Of a stretch of 64,000 nt of DNA, positions 1 to 8,768 are shown piece after piece. The notes under the pieces are model-generated. The model was given only the letters and a program-made list of their open reading frames with translations. It did no database searches and was not told the origin of the DNA. Source of the DNA: Sulfurovum sp. (GTDB lineage Bacteria > Campylobacterota > Campylobacteria > Campylobacterales > Sulfurovaceae); assembly GCA_027082955.1 (NCBI GenBank), contig JALWTA010000012.1, positions 24,664-88,663 on the forward strand, written 5' to 3'. Both the position numbers and the translations under genes were made by a program. Every line of letters begins with the position of its first letter. Position 1 is the stretch's first letter.

Positions 1-883
1 CATATTCGCCTTCTTGATAGAAGAGGTTTTTGCCATCTTTCCAGATAGACTGGTGTACGTGCATACCATTACCGTTATCGTTGTAGATAGGCTTAGGCAT
101 GAATGTTGCAGTCTTACCGTTGAGGTGTGCTACCATTTTGACGACATACTTGTATTTCTGTACGTTGTCTGCTGCAGTGATGATGTCACCAAAGACCACA
201 CCGATCTCACCTTGTCCCTGTGCCACTTCGTGGTGTCCGAGAACGACTTCAAGACCTACCTCTTCAAGAAGGAGCATCATTTCTGCTCTAAGATCTACCA
301 TAGAGTCTGTTGGCATAACCGGGAAGTACCCACCTTTGATTCTTGGTCTGTGACCCATGTTGCCGATATCGTCATACTCAGCAGTGTCCGCCCAGTGACC
401 TTCGTCTGTCTCTACTTTGAAAGACTGGTGGTTGTCGTGGTCGTGGATCTTGACATCGTCAAAGATGAAGAACTCGTTTTCAGGACCGAAGTATGCAGCA
501 TCACCGATACCTTGCTCATCAAGATATTTGAGCGCTTTTTTGGCGATGGATCTTGGACATTTTGCATACAGCTCGTTCTCATAAATGTCATATACGTCAC
601 AAATAACCACTACAGTAGGATCAGCTGTGAAAGGATCCATGAATGCAGTTGGAATGTCCGGCTTGAGCAGCATGTCAGACTGGTTGATCGGCTGCCAGTT
701 TTCAATGGAAGAACCGTCAAACGGAAGACCCGCTTCGAGCATCTCGTCACTGACGGCACTCTTTCTATAGCTGATGTGGTGCCATGCACCTTTGATGTCT
801 GTAAAACGGAAGTCTACGAATTCTACTTCGTTCTCTTCACAGTACTTGTTGAACTCTGCAAGGTTGTTCACAAATTTACCCAT
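1..883 (-). CDS. glnA: Glutamine synthetase type I, N-terminal 294 residues (cut by window edge)
   Basis: The gene makes glutamine from glutamate, ammonia and ATP in the cytosol and is the main entry of ammonium into metabolism. The minus-strand reading frame opens with ATG at 881-883 behind the ribosome binding site AGGAGCG and runs off the left edge, so the C-terminal part is missing. Family motifs are clear: the N-terminal beta-grasp region with LPFDGSSI, the metal-site motif PENEFFIFD near residue 130, [13 protein letters not shown] near residues 215-227 and [10 protein letters not shown] near residue 270. A histidinol phosphatase gene lies upstream in the same direction, but a good -10 box in the 75-bp gap suggests separate transcription. 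The adenylylation-site tyrosine would lie outside the window and cannot be checked. Confidence 0.97.
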   Translation of the reverse strand, partial: MGKFVNNLAEFNKYCEENEVEFVDFRFTDIKGAWHHISYRKSAVSDEMLEAGLPFDGSSIENWQPINQSDMLLKPDIPTAFMDPFTADPTVVVICDVYDIYENELYAKCPRSIAKKALKYLDEQGIGDAAYFGPENEFFIFDDVKIHDHDNHQSFKVETDEGHWADTAEYDDIGNMGHRPRIKGGYFPVMPTDSMVDLRAEMMLLLEEVGLEVVLGHHEVAQGQGEIGVVFGDIITAADNVQKYKYVVKMVAHLNGKTATFMPKPIYNDNGNGMHVHQSIWKDGKNLFYQEGEY

Positions 884-918
884 GTTGTATCGCTCCTAAT
901 TAAAATTTTAGTCCAGTC

Positions 919-924
919 ATTATA
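919..924 (-). promoter_or_regulatory. Probable -10 box of glnA
   Basis: A perfect TATAAT reads on the minus strand 35 bp before the glnA start codon, preceded by a T/A-rich stretch. This fits campylobacterotal sigma-70 promoters, which rely on the -10 box and lack a strong -35. No transcript data support it. Confidence 0.55.
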
Positions 925-958
925 ACCATTCTAAAATAAATTGTTTCCCTTTTTTTGC

Positions 959-1747
959 TTAAAATTTGATCATTTTTCTATCTCTGTCTTTAAAGGTAAC
1001 GGCAGTATCGTATCCGACCGCTTTGGCAAGTAAGACAGCTTCATCATAGCCGTACCCGACCTGATCGGGTGCATGGGCATCTGAACCGAACGTGATGGGG
1101 ATATCGAGCGCATACGCCTCTTCAAGCAGCATCTTTGAGGGGTAGATCTCCCCTATGGGTTTGCGCAGCCCCGCAGCATTGAGTTCCATGACCATCCTGC
1201 TTTCTTTGATGGCTTTGAGTGCGTTTTTTGCAAGCAGACGGACATCCTGTTTTGGCAGATACTTGAAGACCTTAATGAGGTCGAAGTGCCCGACAATGTC
1301 AAATTTGCCAGATAGTGCCATCGCTTCGGTCGCCTCGAAATAGGCTTGCCAGATTTCGTCTACATCGCGGTTTTCCCATCCGCCTATGAATTCAGGATTG
1401 TCAAAACTCCATTTGTCAATGAAGTGCACGGAGCCGATGAGGTAGTCGACATTGGCACCTAGCACACGTTCATCCATATGCCCCGGCAGCCAGTCAACCT
1501 CGTAGCCAAGCAAAATTTCAATAGTACCTTTGTATTTTTCTTTTGCAGTCAAGATATCCTGTTCGTAGGCATCCATCTCGTCAAAAGCAAGGCGATACCC
1601 CTCGTCAAAGTCCATTGGCGCATGTTCGCTGAAGCCGTAAATGTCAATGCCAAGCGCAATCGCTTTTTGGATGTACTCATCAACAGTACCTTCGGCATGG
1701 TTACATCGGGTAGTGTGGTTGTGCAGGTCTATACGTGTTGTTTTCAT
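959..1747 (-). CDS. hisJ: PHP-family histidinol-phosphatase
   Basis: A 262-residue PHP-domain phosphoesterase, very likely the histidinol-phosphate phosphatase of histidine synthesis (HisJ/HisK type, unrelated to the HAD-type HisB domain). Metal-binding motifs appear in family order: DLHNH (H9, H11), SEHAP (H42), GYEVDW (E83), GSVHF (H108), GHFDLIK (H154) and GSDAH (D223, H225). Length matches the family. Start is ATG at 1745-1747; there is no Shine-Dalgarno sequence, and a perfect TATAAT ends only 7 nt upstream, so the mRNA may be leaderless. Histidine synthesis is also represented by hisG at 56 kb, so the pathway genes are scattered. Another PHP phosphatase activity cannot be excluded from sequence alone. 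Confidence 0.88.
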   Translation of the reverse strand: MKTTRIDLHNHTTRCNHAEGTVDEYIQKAIALGIDIYGFSEHAPMDFDEGYRLAFDEMDAYEQDILTAKEKYKGTIEILLGYEVDWLPGHMDERVLGANVDYLIGSVHFIDKWSFDNPEFIGGWENRDVDEIWQAYFEATEAMALSGKFDIVGHFDLIKVFKYLPKQDVRLLAKNALKAIKESRMVMELNAAGLRKPIGEIYPSKMLLEEAYALDIPITFGSDAHAPDQVGYGYDEAVLLAKAVGYDTAVTFKDRDRKMIKF

Positions 1748-1754
1748 AGGGCTG

Positions 1755-1760
1755 ATTATA
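1755..1760 (-). promoter_or_regulatory. Extended -10 box close to hisJ start
   Basis: TGCTATAAT reads on the minus strand with only seven bases between TATAAT and the hisJ ATG. Transcription would start at or next to the start codon, predicting a leaderless mRNA. Confidence 0.45.
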
Positions 1761-1794
1761 GCACAATCCTTTTAGCAAAGTTTGAGTAGAATGG

Positions 1795-4700
1795 GTGATG
1801 CAAAAAACAGTACTTATTTTCATCATCTTCATTTTGACACAACTTGGCGCAAAAGAGGCGATTGGCTCTCTGGGCGAACTTCGTACTTTTATGGAAAAAG
1901 GGCAGCAGGAGGGATACTTCCCCAAAACTGTTCCCATAGACGATCCGCTTGGTAGGGCGTTCAAACTTGAAACGGTGGATCTTCTTTTTCGCAAACTGAT
2001 ACGTTGGAACTCCGGCACCCGTTGTCCGATCGATCGTGACGAGATTATTTTGGCAACTGGCAGCGAGGGGCATTACATCGTCTGCAACCGTGGACGTGCA
2101 GCTGTAGTGCTTGGCAGCGGCGATGACGAAGTTGAAGATGCTACAGGCAATGACATCTACTACCCCGGCGGGGGAAACGACACGCTTTCGCTTGGCAGCG
2201 GGAGCGACATTATTATTCTCGGACCAAATTGGGGGAATGACCGTGTAAAGATGGGTACGTCAAGGGTCGACACGTCGAAGATTCTGGGCTATGATGGTTC
2301 GTTTCCCTACCGGTACGGTGACTTTGTCATTTTTACCAAAGAGGTGGCGCGCGAAGATATTGTCTGGAGAGGCACTGCGCTGTGCCACAAAAAAACGGGT
2401 GACTGCCTGTATCTGCCAAACAGGAAGATCAATGTGCTCTTCGCTTCCCACCCCAAAGAGATCGATAATACCGTTCCTGAAGAGAAGATCGTTCCTCTGA
2501 GTCAGCTTCGTGCAGAGGGGATGTGGAAAAAGGGCAATTTGCTCTATGTTGCCAGAGGTGATAAAGGACTGGAGATCGTTGATGTCACCAATCCGGATGC
2601 CCCTGTAGTACTCTCTGAAATGGTACTGCCCGGACGGGCACTTTCTGTTACGGTGAAGAAGGGGATCGCCTATGTGGCGCAGGGAGATTATATGCTCGAG
2701 GGCAAACGTGGCTGGGTCAGTGTGGTCGATGTGCATGATGCCGAACACCCAAAGGTACTTGGGAATCTGGTTTTTGGAAATATTATACGCACGGTAGACA
2801 TTAAAGAGGGAGTACTCTACGTAGCAGTCAACCATAAGGGCAGGGAGAAGAGCGAACTCTACCTGTATGCTACCGGTGTGGACAGAAAGCCTGTGATGCT
2901 TCAAAAGACACCGCTTTCGCTGAAACATGTGGATGATATTGCAGTCTTTGGCAGCAGGCTCTATGTGCTGGATCGGCATGCAAAAGTGGAAGTGTTCGAT
3001 ATCGGTGATCCCAAACGACCGCAGCCTGTCATGCGTGATCCGCTCTTTGGAAAGGAGGGGTATACTTTGCATGTTCAAAACGGGATGCTCGCTTTTGTCG
3101 ATAAACAACACCGCATAGCGCTTTACCAAGCGTCACCAGACGGGACAGTCCAAGAAAAATGTTTGCTTACGGCACCGATGGGAACACTGATAGACGGAGC
3201 GCCCGGGGAGAACAAACTGTTTATTGGAACAAAACGGCTCTACAAGGCACAGGGTGGGGCGGGTATAGCCGTGTACGACCTAAAAGGCTGCAAAGAGCGG
3301 GAGGGAATGGCGGCAGGAGCACAAGAACCTTCTGTATCGGCCATTGTCAGAGTCGGTTCGTGTCTGCTGAGTTTTCAGCCGCTGAGAAATGCACGCTGTT
3401 ATCCGCTTGAGACACATAGATCTGCTGCACCAAAGGCTGCAAAAGGAGCTGTGAAAAAAGAAAAACCCATAAGCCGCGGGAAGCTGCAGCAGCGGCTCTA
3501 TAAAGCGGCACTGTATGACAAAGCCGCCAAAGTGAAGCAGCTTCTGAGGCTGGGGGCGAACCCGAACCTCAAAGGACACGAGAATGCCACGCCGATGCAG
3601 ATCGCGGCACGGGTCGGCAGTCTGGGGGCACTCAAAGCGATGCTTGAAGCGGGAGGCAAAGCCGATGATGAGAGTATGATACTGGCGGCACTGACCGAAC
3701 AGGTCGAGGCGATGAAACTGCTTGAGAGGTACGGTGGCAACATTCGGGCAAAAGACAGCGACGGCTGTACGACGCTGCACTACATCGCTTCGGACGGGCC
3801 GCTTGAGATGGTGAAGTACCTTATTGAAAAAGGGGAGCCTTACAATGTAACCTGCCGAAAGAACGAAGCGCCTATTCACTGGGCAAATGCACAGAGCAAC
3901 TGTCCGGTCATCCGATACCTTGAGAGCCTCTACCCCAAAGGAACGATGAAGATCATTAACGGACAGTGTGAAGGCAAGGAGCAGAGCGATGCGATGCGAA
4001 GAAGAATGGAGGTGAAGCGACTGGAAGCGGGCGATTATTCACAACTCTATCAAAAGATAAAGGCGCGCCAACAGGCTGCGATGCAGCAAAGCAGAGCTTC
4101 AAAGCCGCCGATGCCCCGAAATCCCGTGAAGATCAAAGCCAAACAGAAAGGTGATATGCTCCATGTGAAGTTTATGATCAAGCATCCGATGATCACCCCA
4201 ACGCAGGCGATGAAAAAAAATCTCTATCCACGCTATATCGAACATATCGATTTGCGTGTTGGCAGACGGCTCATTGCCGATATTTCGATGGGATACAATA
4301 TCAGCATAAATCCAATATTCAAGTTCAAGAATATTAAAAACATTGACACTACATCACAGGTATATCTGAAGGCGAGGGAGAATACGGGAGAGCACTACAG
4401 CGGAAGCGCTTCCGTAAAAATAAAAGAGGTATCGGCTGTGCACGGTACGGCAGGTGACAGCCATGAAAATACTGTTGACTATCACCGCACAAACCCCGGT
4501 TTTTTCGATGCAGATAGTGTCGATGCTGCGCTTGAAGCGCTCTATGGCAAGGTACATTACGAAGAGGGCGGCATGGAAGTGACAGTACCCAAAGTCGTTT
4601 CCAATGCGTGGGCCATACCTGTTACACTCAAGTCCGACCTCGACCTTGAATCAGTTGCGGTATTGACAGATGGAAATGCACATCCGGCAGTCGCTGTTTT

Positions 4701-4857
4701 TCACATTCCCAAGGGTGTCAAGGCCGATATTGCATTGAAAATGAAGGCTCAGAAGTATACCCATGACATACGTCTTATTGTGGTAGGCAAGGGCAGGGAC
4801 GGGCAGTACCACATTGTCAAAAAGCCCTTTGTCGTCGCCTATGGCGAAGCGACATAG
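1795..4857 (+). CDS. Exported multidomain protein: RTX-like, LVIVD, ankyrin, SoxZ-like and SoxY-like segments
   Basis: A 1,020-codon protein of unknown function. The start is GTG at 1795 or, more likely, the ATG directly after it at 1798; a hydrophobic signal peptide follows (MQKTVLIFIIFILTQ). Segments in order: an Asp/Gly-rich RTX-like calcium-binding stretch at about 106-150 (repeats like GSGDDE, GGGNDT, GSGSD); LVIVD-type beta-propeller repeats at about 235-445 (LEIVDVTNPDAPV, VSVVDVHDAEHPK); a Lys/Ala-rich linker; ankyrin repeats at about 564-702 (GANPNLKG, DGCTTLHYIA, NEAPIHWA); a SoxZ-like beta-sandwich at about 776-880 (VKFMIKHPM, INPIFKFK); and a SoxY-like domain at about 903-1020 (NAWAIPVTLKSDLDLESVAVL). 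SoxY normally ends in GGCGG carrying the substrate on Cys; this protein ends YGEAT, without Cys. It would be periplasmic or surface-exposed. It stands alone, divergent from hisJ. The domain reading is mine and needs profile confirmation. Confidence 0.75.
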   Translation: MMQKTVLIFIIFILTQLGAKEAIGSLGELRTFMEKGQQEGYFPKTVPIDDPLGRAFKLETVDLLFRKLIRWNSGTRCPIDRDEIILATGSEGHYIVCNRGRAAVVLGSGDDEVEDATGNDIYYPGGGNDTLSLGSGSDIIILGPNWGNDRVKMGTSRVDTSKILGYDGSFPYRYGDFVIFTKEVAREDIVWRGTALCHKKTGDCLYLPNRKINVLFASHPKEIDNTVPEEKIVPLSQLRAEGMWKKGNLLYVARGDKGLEIVDVTNPDAPVVLSEMVLPGRALSVTVKKGIAYVAQGDYMLEGKRGWVSVVDVHDAEHPKVLGNLVFGNIIRTVDIKEGVLYVAVNHKGREKSELYLYATGVDRKPVMLQKTPLSLKHVDDIAVFGSRLYVLDRHAKVEVFDIGDPKRPQPVMRDPLFGKEGYTLHVQNGMLAFVDKQHRIALYQASPDGTVQEKCLLTAPMGTLIDGAPGENKLFIGTKRLYKAQGGAGIAVYDLKGCKEREGMAAGAQEPSVSAIVRVGSCLLSFQPLRNARCYPLETHRSAAPKAAKGAVKKEKPISRGKLQQRLYKAALYDKAAKVKQLLRLGANPNLKGHENATPMQIAARVGSLGALKAMLEAGGKADDESMILAALTEQVEAMKLLERYGGNIRAKDSDGCTTLHYIASDGPLEMVKYLIEKGEPYNVTCRKNEAPIHWANAQSNCPVIRYLESLYPKGTMKIINGQCEGKEQSDAMRRRMEVKRLEAGDYSQLYQKIKARQQAAMQQSRASKPPMPRNPVKIKAKQKGDMLHVKFMIKHPMITPTQAMKKNLYPRYIEHIDLRVGRRLIADISMGYNISINPIFKFKNIKNIDTTSQVYLKARENTGEHYSGSASVKIKEVSAVHGTAGDSHENTVDYHRTNPGFFDADSVDAALEALYGKVHYEEGGMEVTVPKVVSNAWAIPVTLKSDLDLESVAVLTDGNAHPAVAVFHIPKGVKADIALKMKAQKYTHDIRLIVVGKGRDGQYHIVKKPFVVAYGEAT

Positions 4858-4985
4858 GTGCACTAAATCTCTTCTTTACTGCAAATAGGGTAGAATTATA
4901 TCCATTTCAAATGTGTAACAGAACTCTCTGAAAGCAATTTGTGTCATTTTTTAGAGGGTTCAATATTGAGTAGAGTTGGAGAGAC

Positions 4986-6323
4986 ATGGCAACGAAAAAA
5001 GCAGAACTTTTAGCCCCCGCAGGCAACCTTGAGAAGATGAAGATCGCCCTAAACTACGGGGCGGATGCTGTCTATGGCGGTACAAGTACCTTCTCGCTGC
5101 GTATCCGTTCGGGTAAAGAGTTCGATATGGACTCTTTTAAAGAGGGGATCGACTACGCCCATGCGCGCGGTAAAAAAGTCTATGCTACCGTAAACTCTTT
5201 TCCTTTTAACTCACAGGTCAAGCTCTATGAAAACCATATTGCGAAAATTGCTGAGCTTAACCCTGATGCACTGATCGTCTCCTCTCCGGGGGTAGTGAAG
5301 ATCGCCCACCGCATTGCGCCTGATATTCCTGTACACCTTTCAACGCAGGCAAATGTGATGAACGCAATGGATGCGGAGGTTTACTATGACCTTGGTGTCA
5401 AGCGTATCATCGTAGCTCGCGAGATCAGCCTCAAAGACTGTGAAGCGATCAAAACCCATCTGCCAAAGCTTGAACTGGAAGTCTTTGTGCACGGTTCGAT
5501 GTGTTTTGCCTACTCGGGTCGCTGCCTCATCTCGGCACTGCAGACCGGACGTGTGCCAAACCGCGGCAGCTGTGCGAATGACTGCCGTTTCCCTTACGAG
5601 ATCTATGCACATAATCCTGAGAGCGGCACGACCTTCAGACTTGATGAAGAAGAGGAAGTCGGTACCTACATCATGAATGCCAAAGATATGAACATGGCAT
5701 CGCACATCGATGAGATCCTCTCAAGCGGGGTGATCGACTCACTCAAGATCGAAGGACGAACCAAGTCGCCTTACTACGCAGGGGTGGTGACCAAAGCCTA
5801 CCGCCATGCCATCGACGACTTTTACGCGAACGATTTTGAACCCTCACGTTATCAGCGGGAGCTAAACACGACACAAAACCGCGGTTTTACCGATGCCTAT
5901 CTGATCTCAAGACCCTTTGAGCGTAACGATACGGAGTCACACGGTTTCTCCATTCAGTACGGTACCCATCAAGTTGCAGGGCTTGTCAGCGAAGATGGAC
6001 TCAGCTGGAAGTGCAAGGACAAAACCTGTGTGGGCGACAGCGTGGAGATCGTACTGCCGGTAGGCACTACAGTTGAACTGGTCGACAATGAGATCGGCAA
6101 GATCGATGAAGTGGGCGGACAGTATTGGCTGATATTCAAAAAGATCGAAACGGTTGATGGCAAAGAGATGGAGTGTGTTCACAGCGGCTACCTCGAGCCG
6201 ATCAAGCTGCCGACTAAACTGCCGGGCTACACCATCTTACGCCGCAAGATTGATGAAGCACTGGAGAAAAAAGGACTGACTGAGGACTCCACACCGATGA
6301 AGATGGAGCCAAAATGTGATTAG
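4986..6323 (+). CDS. trhP: U32-family protein, TrhP/YegQ type (tRNA U34 hydroxylation)
   Basis: A 445-residue member of peptidase family U32. The family signature is present as EVFVHGSMCFAYSGRCLIS near residue 165, with further cysteines in NRGSCANDCRFPY that belong to the conserved Cys cluster. Length and the C-terminal beta domain fit the short YegQ/TrhP class, shown in other bacteria to act in prephenate-dependent hydroxylation of tRNA uridine 34, rather than the longer RlhA class. Older annotations call the Helicobacter homologue a collagenase, which is probably misleading. ATG at 4986 follows GGAGAG. It reads toward purE, with a long hairpin element between them. Confidence 0.88.
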   Translation: MATKKAELLAPAGNLEKMKIALNYGADAVYGGTSTFSLRIRSGKEFDMDSFKEGIDYAHARGKKVYATVNSFPFNSQVKLYENHIAKIAELNPDALIVSSPGVVKIAHRIAPDIPVHLSTQANVMNAMDAEVYYDLGVKRIIVAREISLKDCEAIKTHLPKLELEVFVHGSMCFAYSGRCLISALQTGRVPNRGSCANDCRFPYEIYAHNPESGTTFRLDEEEEVGTYIMNAKDMNMASHIDEILSSGVIDSLKIEGRTKSPYYAGVVTKAYRHAIDDFYANDFEPSRYQRELNTTQNRGFTDAYLISRPFERNDTESHGFSIQYGTHQVAGLVSEDGLSWKCKDKTCVGDSVEIVLPVGTTVELVDNEIGKIDEVGGQYWLIFKKIETVDGKEMECVHSGYLEPIKLPTKLPGYTILRRKIDEALEKKGLTEDSTPMKMEPKCD

Positions 6324-6328
6324 CTATA

Positions 6329-6383
6329 GGGTCAGGTGATTTGTAATTTGTTGCAAAGCAATGAATTATGAATCACCTGACCC
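6329..6383. repeat. Long imperfect palindrome between trhP and purE
   Basis: GGGTCAGGTGATT at 6329-6341 is perfectly inverted at 6371-6383. The interior continues the pairing down to an AAA loop; its two mismatch steps are TG opposite TG, so as RNA they become G-U wobbles and the whole 26-bp arm can pair. The core TTGCAAAGCAATG is the reverse complement of the H2 core (CATTGCTTTGCAA) seen at 56.1 kb, and the arms contain heptamer-like steps (ATTTGTA, ATGAATT). It is probably a reverse-oriented relative of the heptad/hairpin family. Confidence 0.7.
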
Positions 6384-6425
6384 ATGGGTGCCGAAGAAAA
6401 GTTTTGAATAGACAAGGAATAACCG

Positions 6426-6920
6426 ATGAAATTTGTATCGATCATTATGGGAAGCAAGAGCGACTACGCCATCATGGAAGAGTGTGCCAAGACACTGGAG
6501 AAGTTTGGAGTACCCTATGAGTTGATCATCTCTTCAGCCCACAGAAGTCCGGAGAGAACCAAAAAGTACATTAACGATGCAGAGCAAAAAGGTGCACAGG
6601 TGTTCATCGCTGCAGCGGGTATGGCAGCACACTTGGCAGGTGCAGTCGCAGCGGGTACGACCAAACCGGTACTGGGCGTTCCTATGGAGAGCGGGCCACT
6701 CAAAGGAGAAGATGCACTGCTTAGTACCGTGATGATGCCAGCAGGCATGCCTGTAGGTACACTTGCCATTGGCAAAGCAGGCGCGGTCAATGCTGCCTAT
6801 CTTGCCATCCAGATCATGGCGCTGCAGGATGATGAACTGCGTGTGAAGCTTCAGGAAGACCGTATCAGCAAAGCTAAAAAGGTGGAGCTTGATTCGAGTG
6901 AGATTGAGGTCATTCTTTAG
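6426..6920 (+). CDS. purE: N5-carboxyaminoimidazole ribonucleotide mutase
   Basis: A 164-residue PurE that moves the carboxyl group of N5-CAIR to give CAIR in purine synthesis. The substrate loop IMGSKSDYAIMEEC is at residues 7-20, SAHRSPERT follows near residue 37, and the glycine/alanine-rich core AAAGMAAHLAGAVAAGTTKPVLGVPM is intact. Length is normal for class I PurE. Start ATG at 6426 follows AAGGAATAACCG. The partner purK is not in the window. The stop codon is followed at once by a heptad repeat array. Confidence 0.96.
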   Translation: MKFVSIIMGSKSDYAIMEECAKTLEKFGVPYELIISSAHRSPERTKKYINDAEQKGAQVFIAAAGMAAHLAGAVAAGTTKPVLGVPMESGPLKGEDALLSTVMMPAGMPVGTLAIGKAGAVNAAYLAIQIMALQDDELRVKLQEDRISKAKKVELDSSEIEVIL

Positions 6921-6974
6921 TGAAGAGTTAAGAGAGAAGAGTGAAGAGTGCTGGTATGCATCGCGTGGCGATGC
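6921..6974 (+). repeat. Heptad array plus H2 hairpin after purE
   Basis: Directly after the purE stop come four heptads (TGAAGAG, TTAAGAG, AGAAGAG, TGAAGAG; 6921-6948), then TGGTAT leading into the hairpin GCATCGC-gtg-GCGATGC at 6958-6974. The same order recurs at 36.4, 46.6, 47.4, 56.1 and 61.0 kb. Confidence 0.75.
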
Positions 6975-7000
6975 TACAATTTTAGAATAAAGAGAGAGAC

Positions 7001-7900
7001 ATGAACAATAATGCAATTACGTTTAGTGAACTGCTGCTGAAACTTCAGCAATTCTGGGCAGAGCAAGGATGCAATATCGTCCAACCTTACGACATTCCGG
7101 CAGGGGCGGGGACGTTCCATCCAGCGACACTGCTTCGAAGCCTCGATAGCAAGCCGTGGAGTACGGCGTATGTGGCACCAAGCCGCCGTCCGACTGACGG
7201 GCGTTACGGGGAGAATCCTAACCGTTTGGGTGCGTATTACCAGTTTCAGGTACTCATTAAGCCAAGTCCGGACAACATCCAGGAGCTCTATCTGAAATCT
7301 TTGGAATATCTGGGGCTCAACCTCAAAGAGCATGACATTCGTTTTGTCGAGGACAACTGGGAGTCACCGACACTGGGTGCCTGGGGGCTTGGCTGGGAAG
7401 TGTGGCTTGACGGGATGGAGGTGACGCAGTTTACCTATTTCCAGCAGGTCGGCGGTATCGCCTGTGACCCTGTGGCTGTTGAGATCACCTATGGTACGGA
7501 GCGATTGGCGATGTACCTGCAGGGAGTTGAGAGTGTCTTTGACATTGTCTGGAACAGAAATGGCGATGAGGTGACCACCTACGCCGATGTGCACAAAGAG
7601 AGTGAGTATGAGTTTTCCAAGTACCACTTTGAGGTAGCAACGGTTGAAAAACTCTTTCAACATTTTGATGATGCCAGCGAAGAGTGCCGTCTTTGTCTTG
7701 AGAAGGGGCTGCCGCTGCCGGCGTATGACGAGTGTATGAAAGCCTCCCATGCCTTTAACGTACTTGATGCCAGAAAAGCGATCTCTCAGGCGCAACGTCA
7801 AAACTACATCCTCAAGGTACGCGAGCTTGCCATCGGGTGTGCCGAGCTTTACAAGGCGCAGGAAGAGGAGCGCAACGCACGCGTTGCCGGTAATTCGTAA
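7001..7900 (+). CDS. glyQ: Glycyl-tRNA synthetase alpha subunit
   Basis: A 299-residue alpha subunit of the heterotetrameric (alpha2-beta2) glycyl-tRNA synthetase, carrying the class II catalytic core that activates glycine. Recognisable blocks are [25 protein letters not shown] shortly after the N-terminus, [23 protein letters not shown], and [22 protein letters not shown]. Length is typical. The beta subunit gene glyS is not adjacent and is not in the window. ATG at 7001 lies behind AGAGAGAG. The final codons (GNS) merge into a heptad-like repeat after the stop. Confidence 0.97.
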   Translation: MNNNAITFSELLLKLQQFWAEQGCNIVQPYDIPAGAGTFHPATLLRSLDSKPWSTAYVAPSRRPTDGRYGENPNRLGAYYQFQVLIKPSPDNIQELYLKSLEYLGLNLKEHDIRFVEDNWESPTLGAWGLGWEVWLDGMEVTQFTYFQQVGGIACDPVAVEITYGTERLAMYLQGVESVFDIVWNRNGDEVTTYADVHKESEYEFSKYHFEVATVEKLFQHFDDASEECRLCLEKGLPLPAYDECMKASHAFNVLDARKAISQAQRQNYILKVRELAIGCAELYKAQEEERNARVAGNS

Positions 7901-7966
7901 CTGGTAATTGGTTATTGGGGAAAGTTGATATTACCAATATACCAATAACCAATACACCAATATACA
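7901..7966. repeat. Heptad-like repeat and inverted repeat before the Nif3-like gene
   Basis: The spacer is built from 7-8-nt units: TAATTGG-type units on the left and ACCAATA-type units at 7933-7962. The perfect 11-bp inverted repeat TTGGTTATTGG (7908-7918) / CCAATAACCAA (7942-7952) lets it fold. It resembles the heptad family in unit size and position but lacks a clear H2. Confidence 0.55.
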
Positions 7967-7979
7967 CAAAGGTGTACCA

Positions 7980-8708
7980 ATGATTCTACAAGAGATATAC
8001 AACCACCTAAATACCATCAGCCCCTTCGAACTCCAAGAGAAATGGGACAACTCCGGATTGATCGTTGGTGATATGCGTCGAGAGGTATCACAAATCATTG
8101 TTTCGCTCGATATTGATGAAGCAATGATAGAGGAGACCAAAGAAGGAACGCTCTTTGTGGTGCACCATCCGCTTATTTTCGGTAAACTCTCCGAGCTTGA
8201 TTTTGCCGCCTATCCTGCCAATCTCATCGAGAAGCTCATTCTCAAACGCCAATCACTCATCGCAATGCATACCAACTTTGATCAGACACATCTCAACCGC
8301 TATGTATTTGAAAAGGTATTGGGGTTTGAACTGGAACGCCAAGAACCATTTTTGTGTTATACAAGCGTGGAGTGGCGCAAAGAGGCACTTTACAGCCATC
8401 TTCAGGAGAAATTGGGGCTGCAATGTATCAAAAGCGTAGCGCCTAAAGAGAAAATAACAAGTATAGCACTCTGCACCGGTGCGGGGGCTTCACTGATGGA
8501 TGAGGTGAAAGCAGACTGCTTTCTGACAGGCGATATCAAATACCATGATGCAATGAAGGCTGAGAGTCTGGGACTGATGATGGTGGACATCGGACACTAT
8601 GAGAGTGAACGCTTTTTTGCCGAGATTATGGCTGAAGAATTGAAAGTTTTACCTATTTTGGCTATAATTGCGAATTCTAAAAACCCGTTTCATTTTGAAA
8701 CACATTGA
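7980..8708 (+). CDS. Nif3-like dinuclear metal centre protein
   Basis: A 242-residue member of the Nif3/YbgI family (often labelled GTP cyclohydrolase 1 type 2 homologue), which forms toroidal hexamers with a two-metal site. Likely metal ligands are seen in VVHHPLIF, AMHTNFDQ and, near the C-terminus, DIGHYESE, with GDIKYHDA just before. Start ATG at 7980 follows the AAAGG motif, which lies in the loop of a small hairpin (TACAC/GTGTA). The true reaction of this family is unsettled. In several Campylobacterota it neighbours the zinc-ribbon gene found here next downstream. Confidence 0.88.
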   Translation: MILQEIYNHLNTISPFELQEKWDNSGLIVGDMRREVSQIIVSLDIDEAMIEETKEGTLFVVHHPLIFGKLSELDFAAYPANLIEKLILKRQSLIAMHTNFDQTHLNRYVFEKVLGFELERQEPFLCYTSVEWRKEALYSHLQEKLGLQCIKSVAPKEKITSIALCTGAGASLMDEVKADCFLTGDIKYHDAMKAESLGLMMVDIGHYESERFFAEIMAEELKVLPILAIIANSKNPFHFETH

Positions 8709-8768
8709 AACATCCCTCAATAGACTGCGTGCAGTTTGCATGAAGTCTAATACCTTAAAGGATAGAGA

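Noticed and set aside
14..925. Long plus-strand open frame opposite glnA
   Set aside because: It is the complement of the clear glutamine synthetase frame and its translation resembles no protein.
2260..3129. 289-codon minus-strand frame inside the multidomain protein gene
   Set aside because: Shadow of the plus-strand gene, without ribosome binding site or family motifs.
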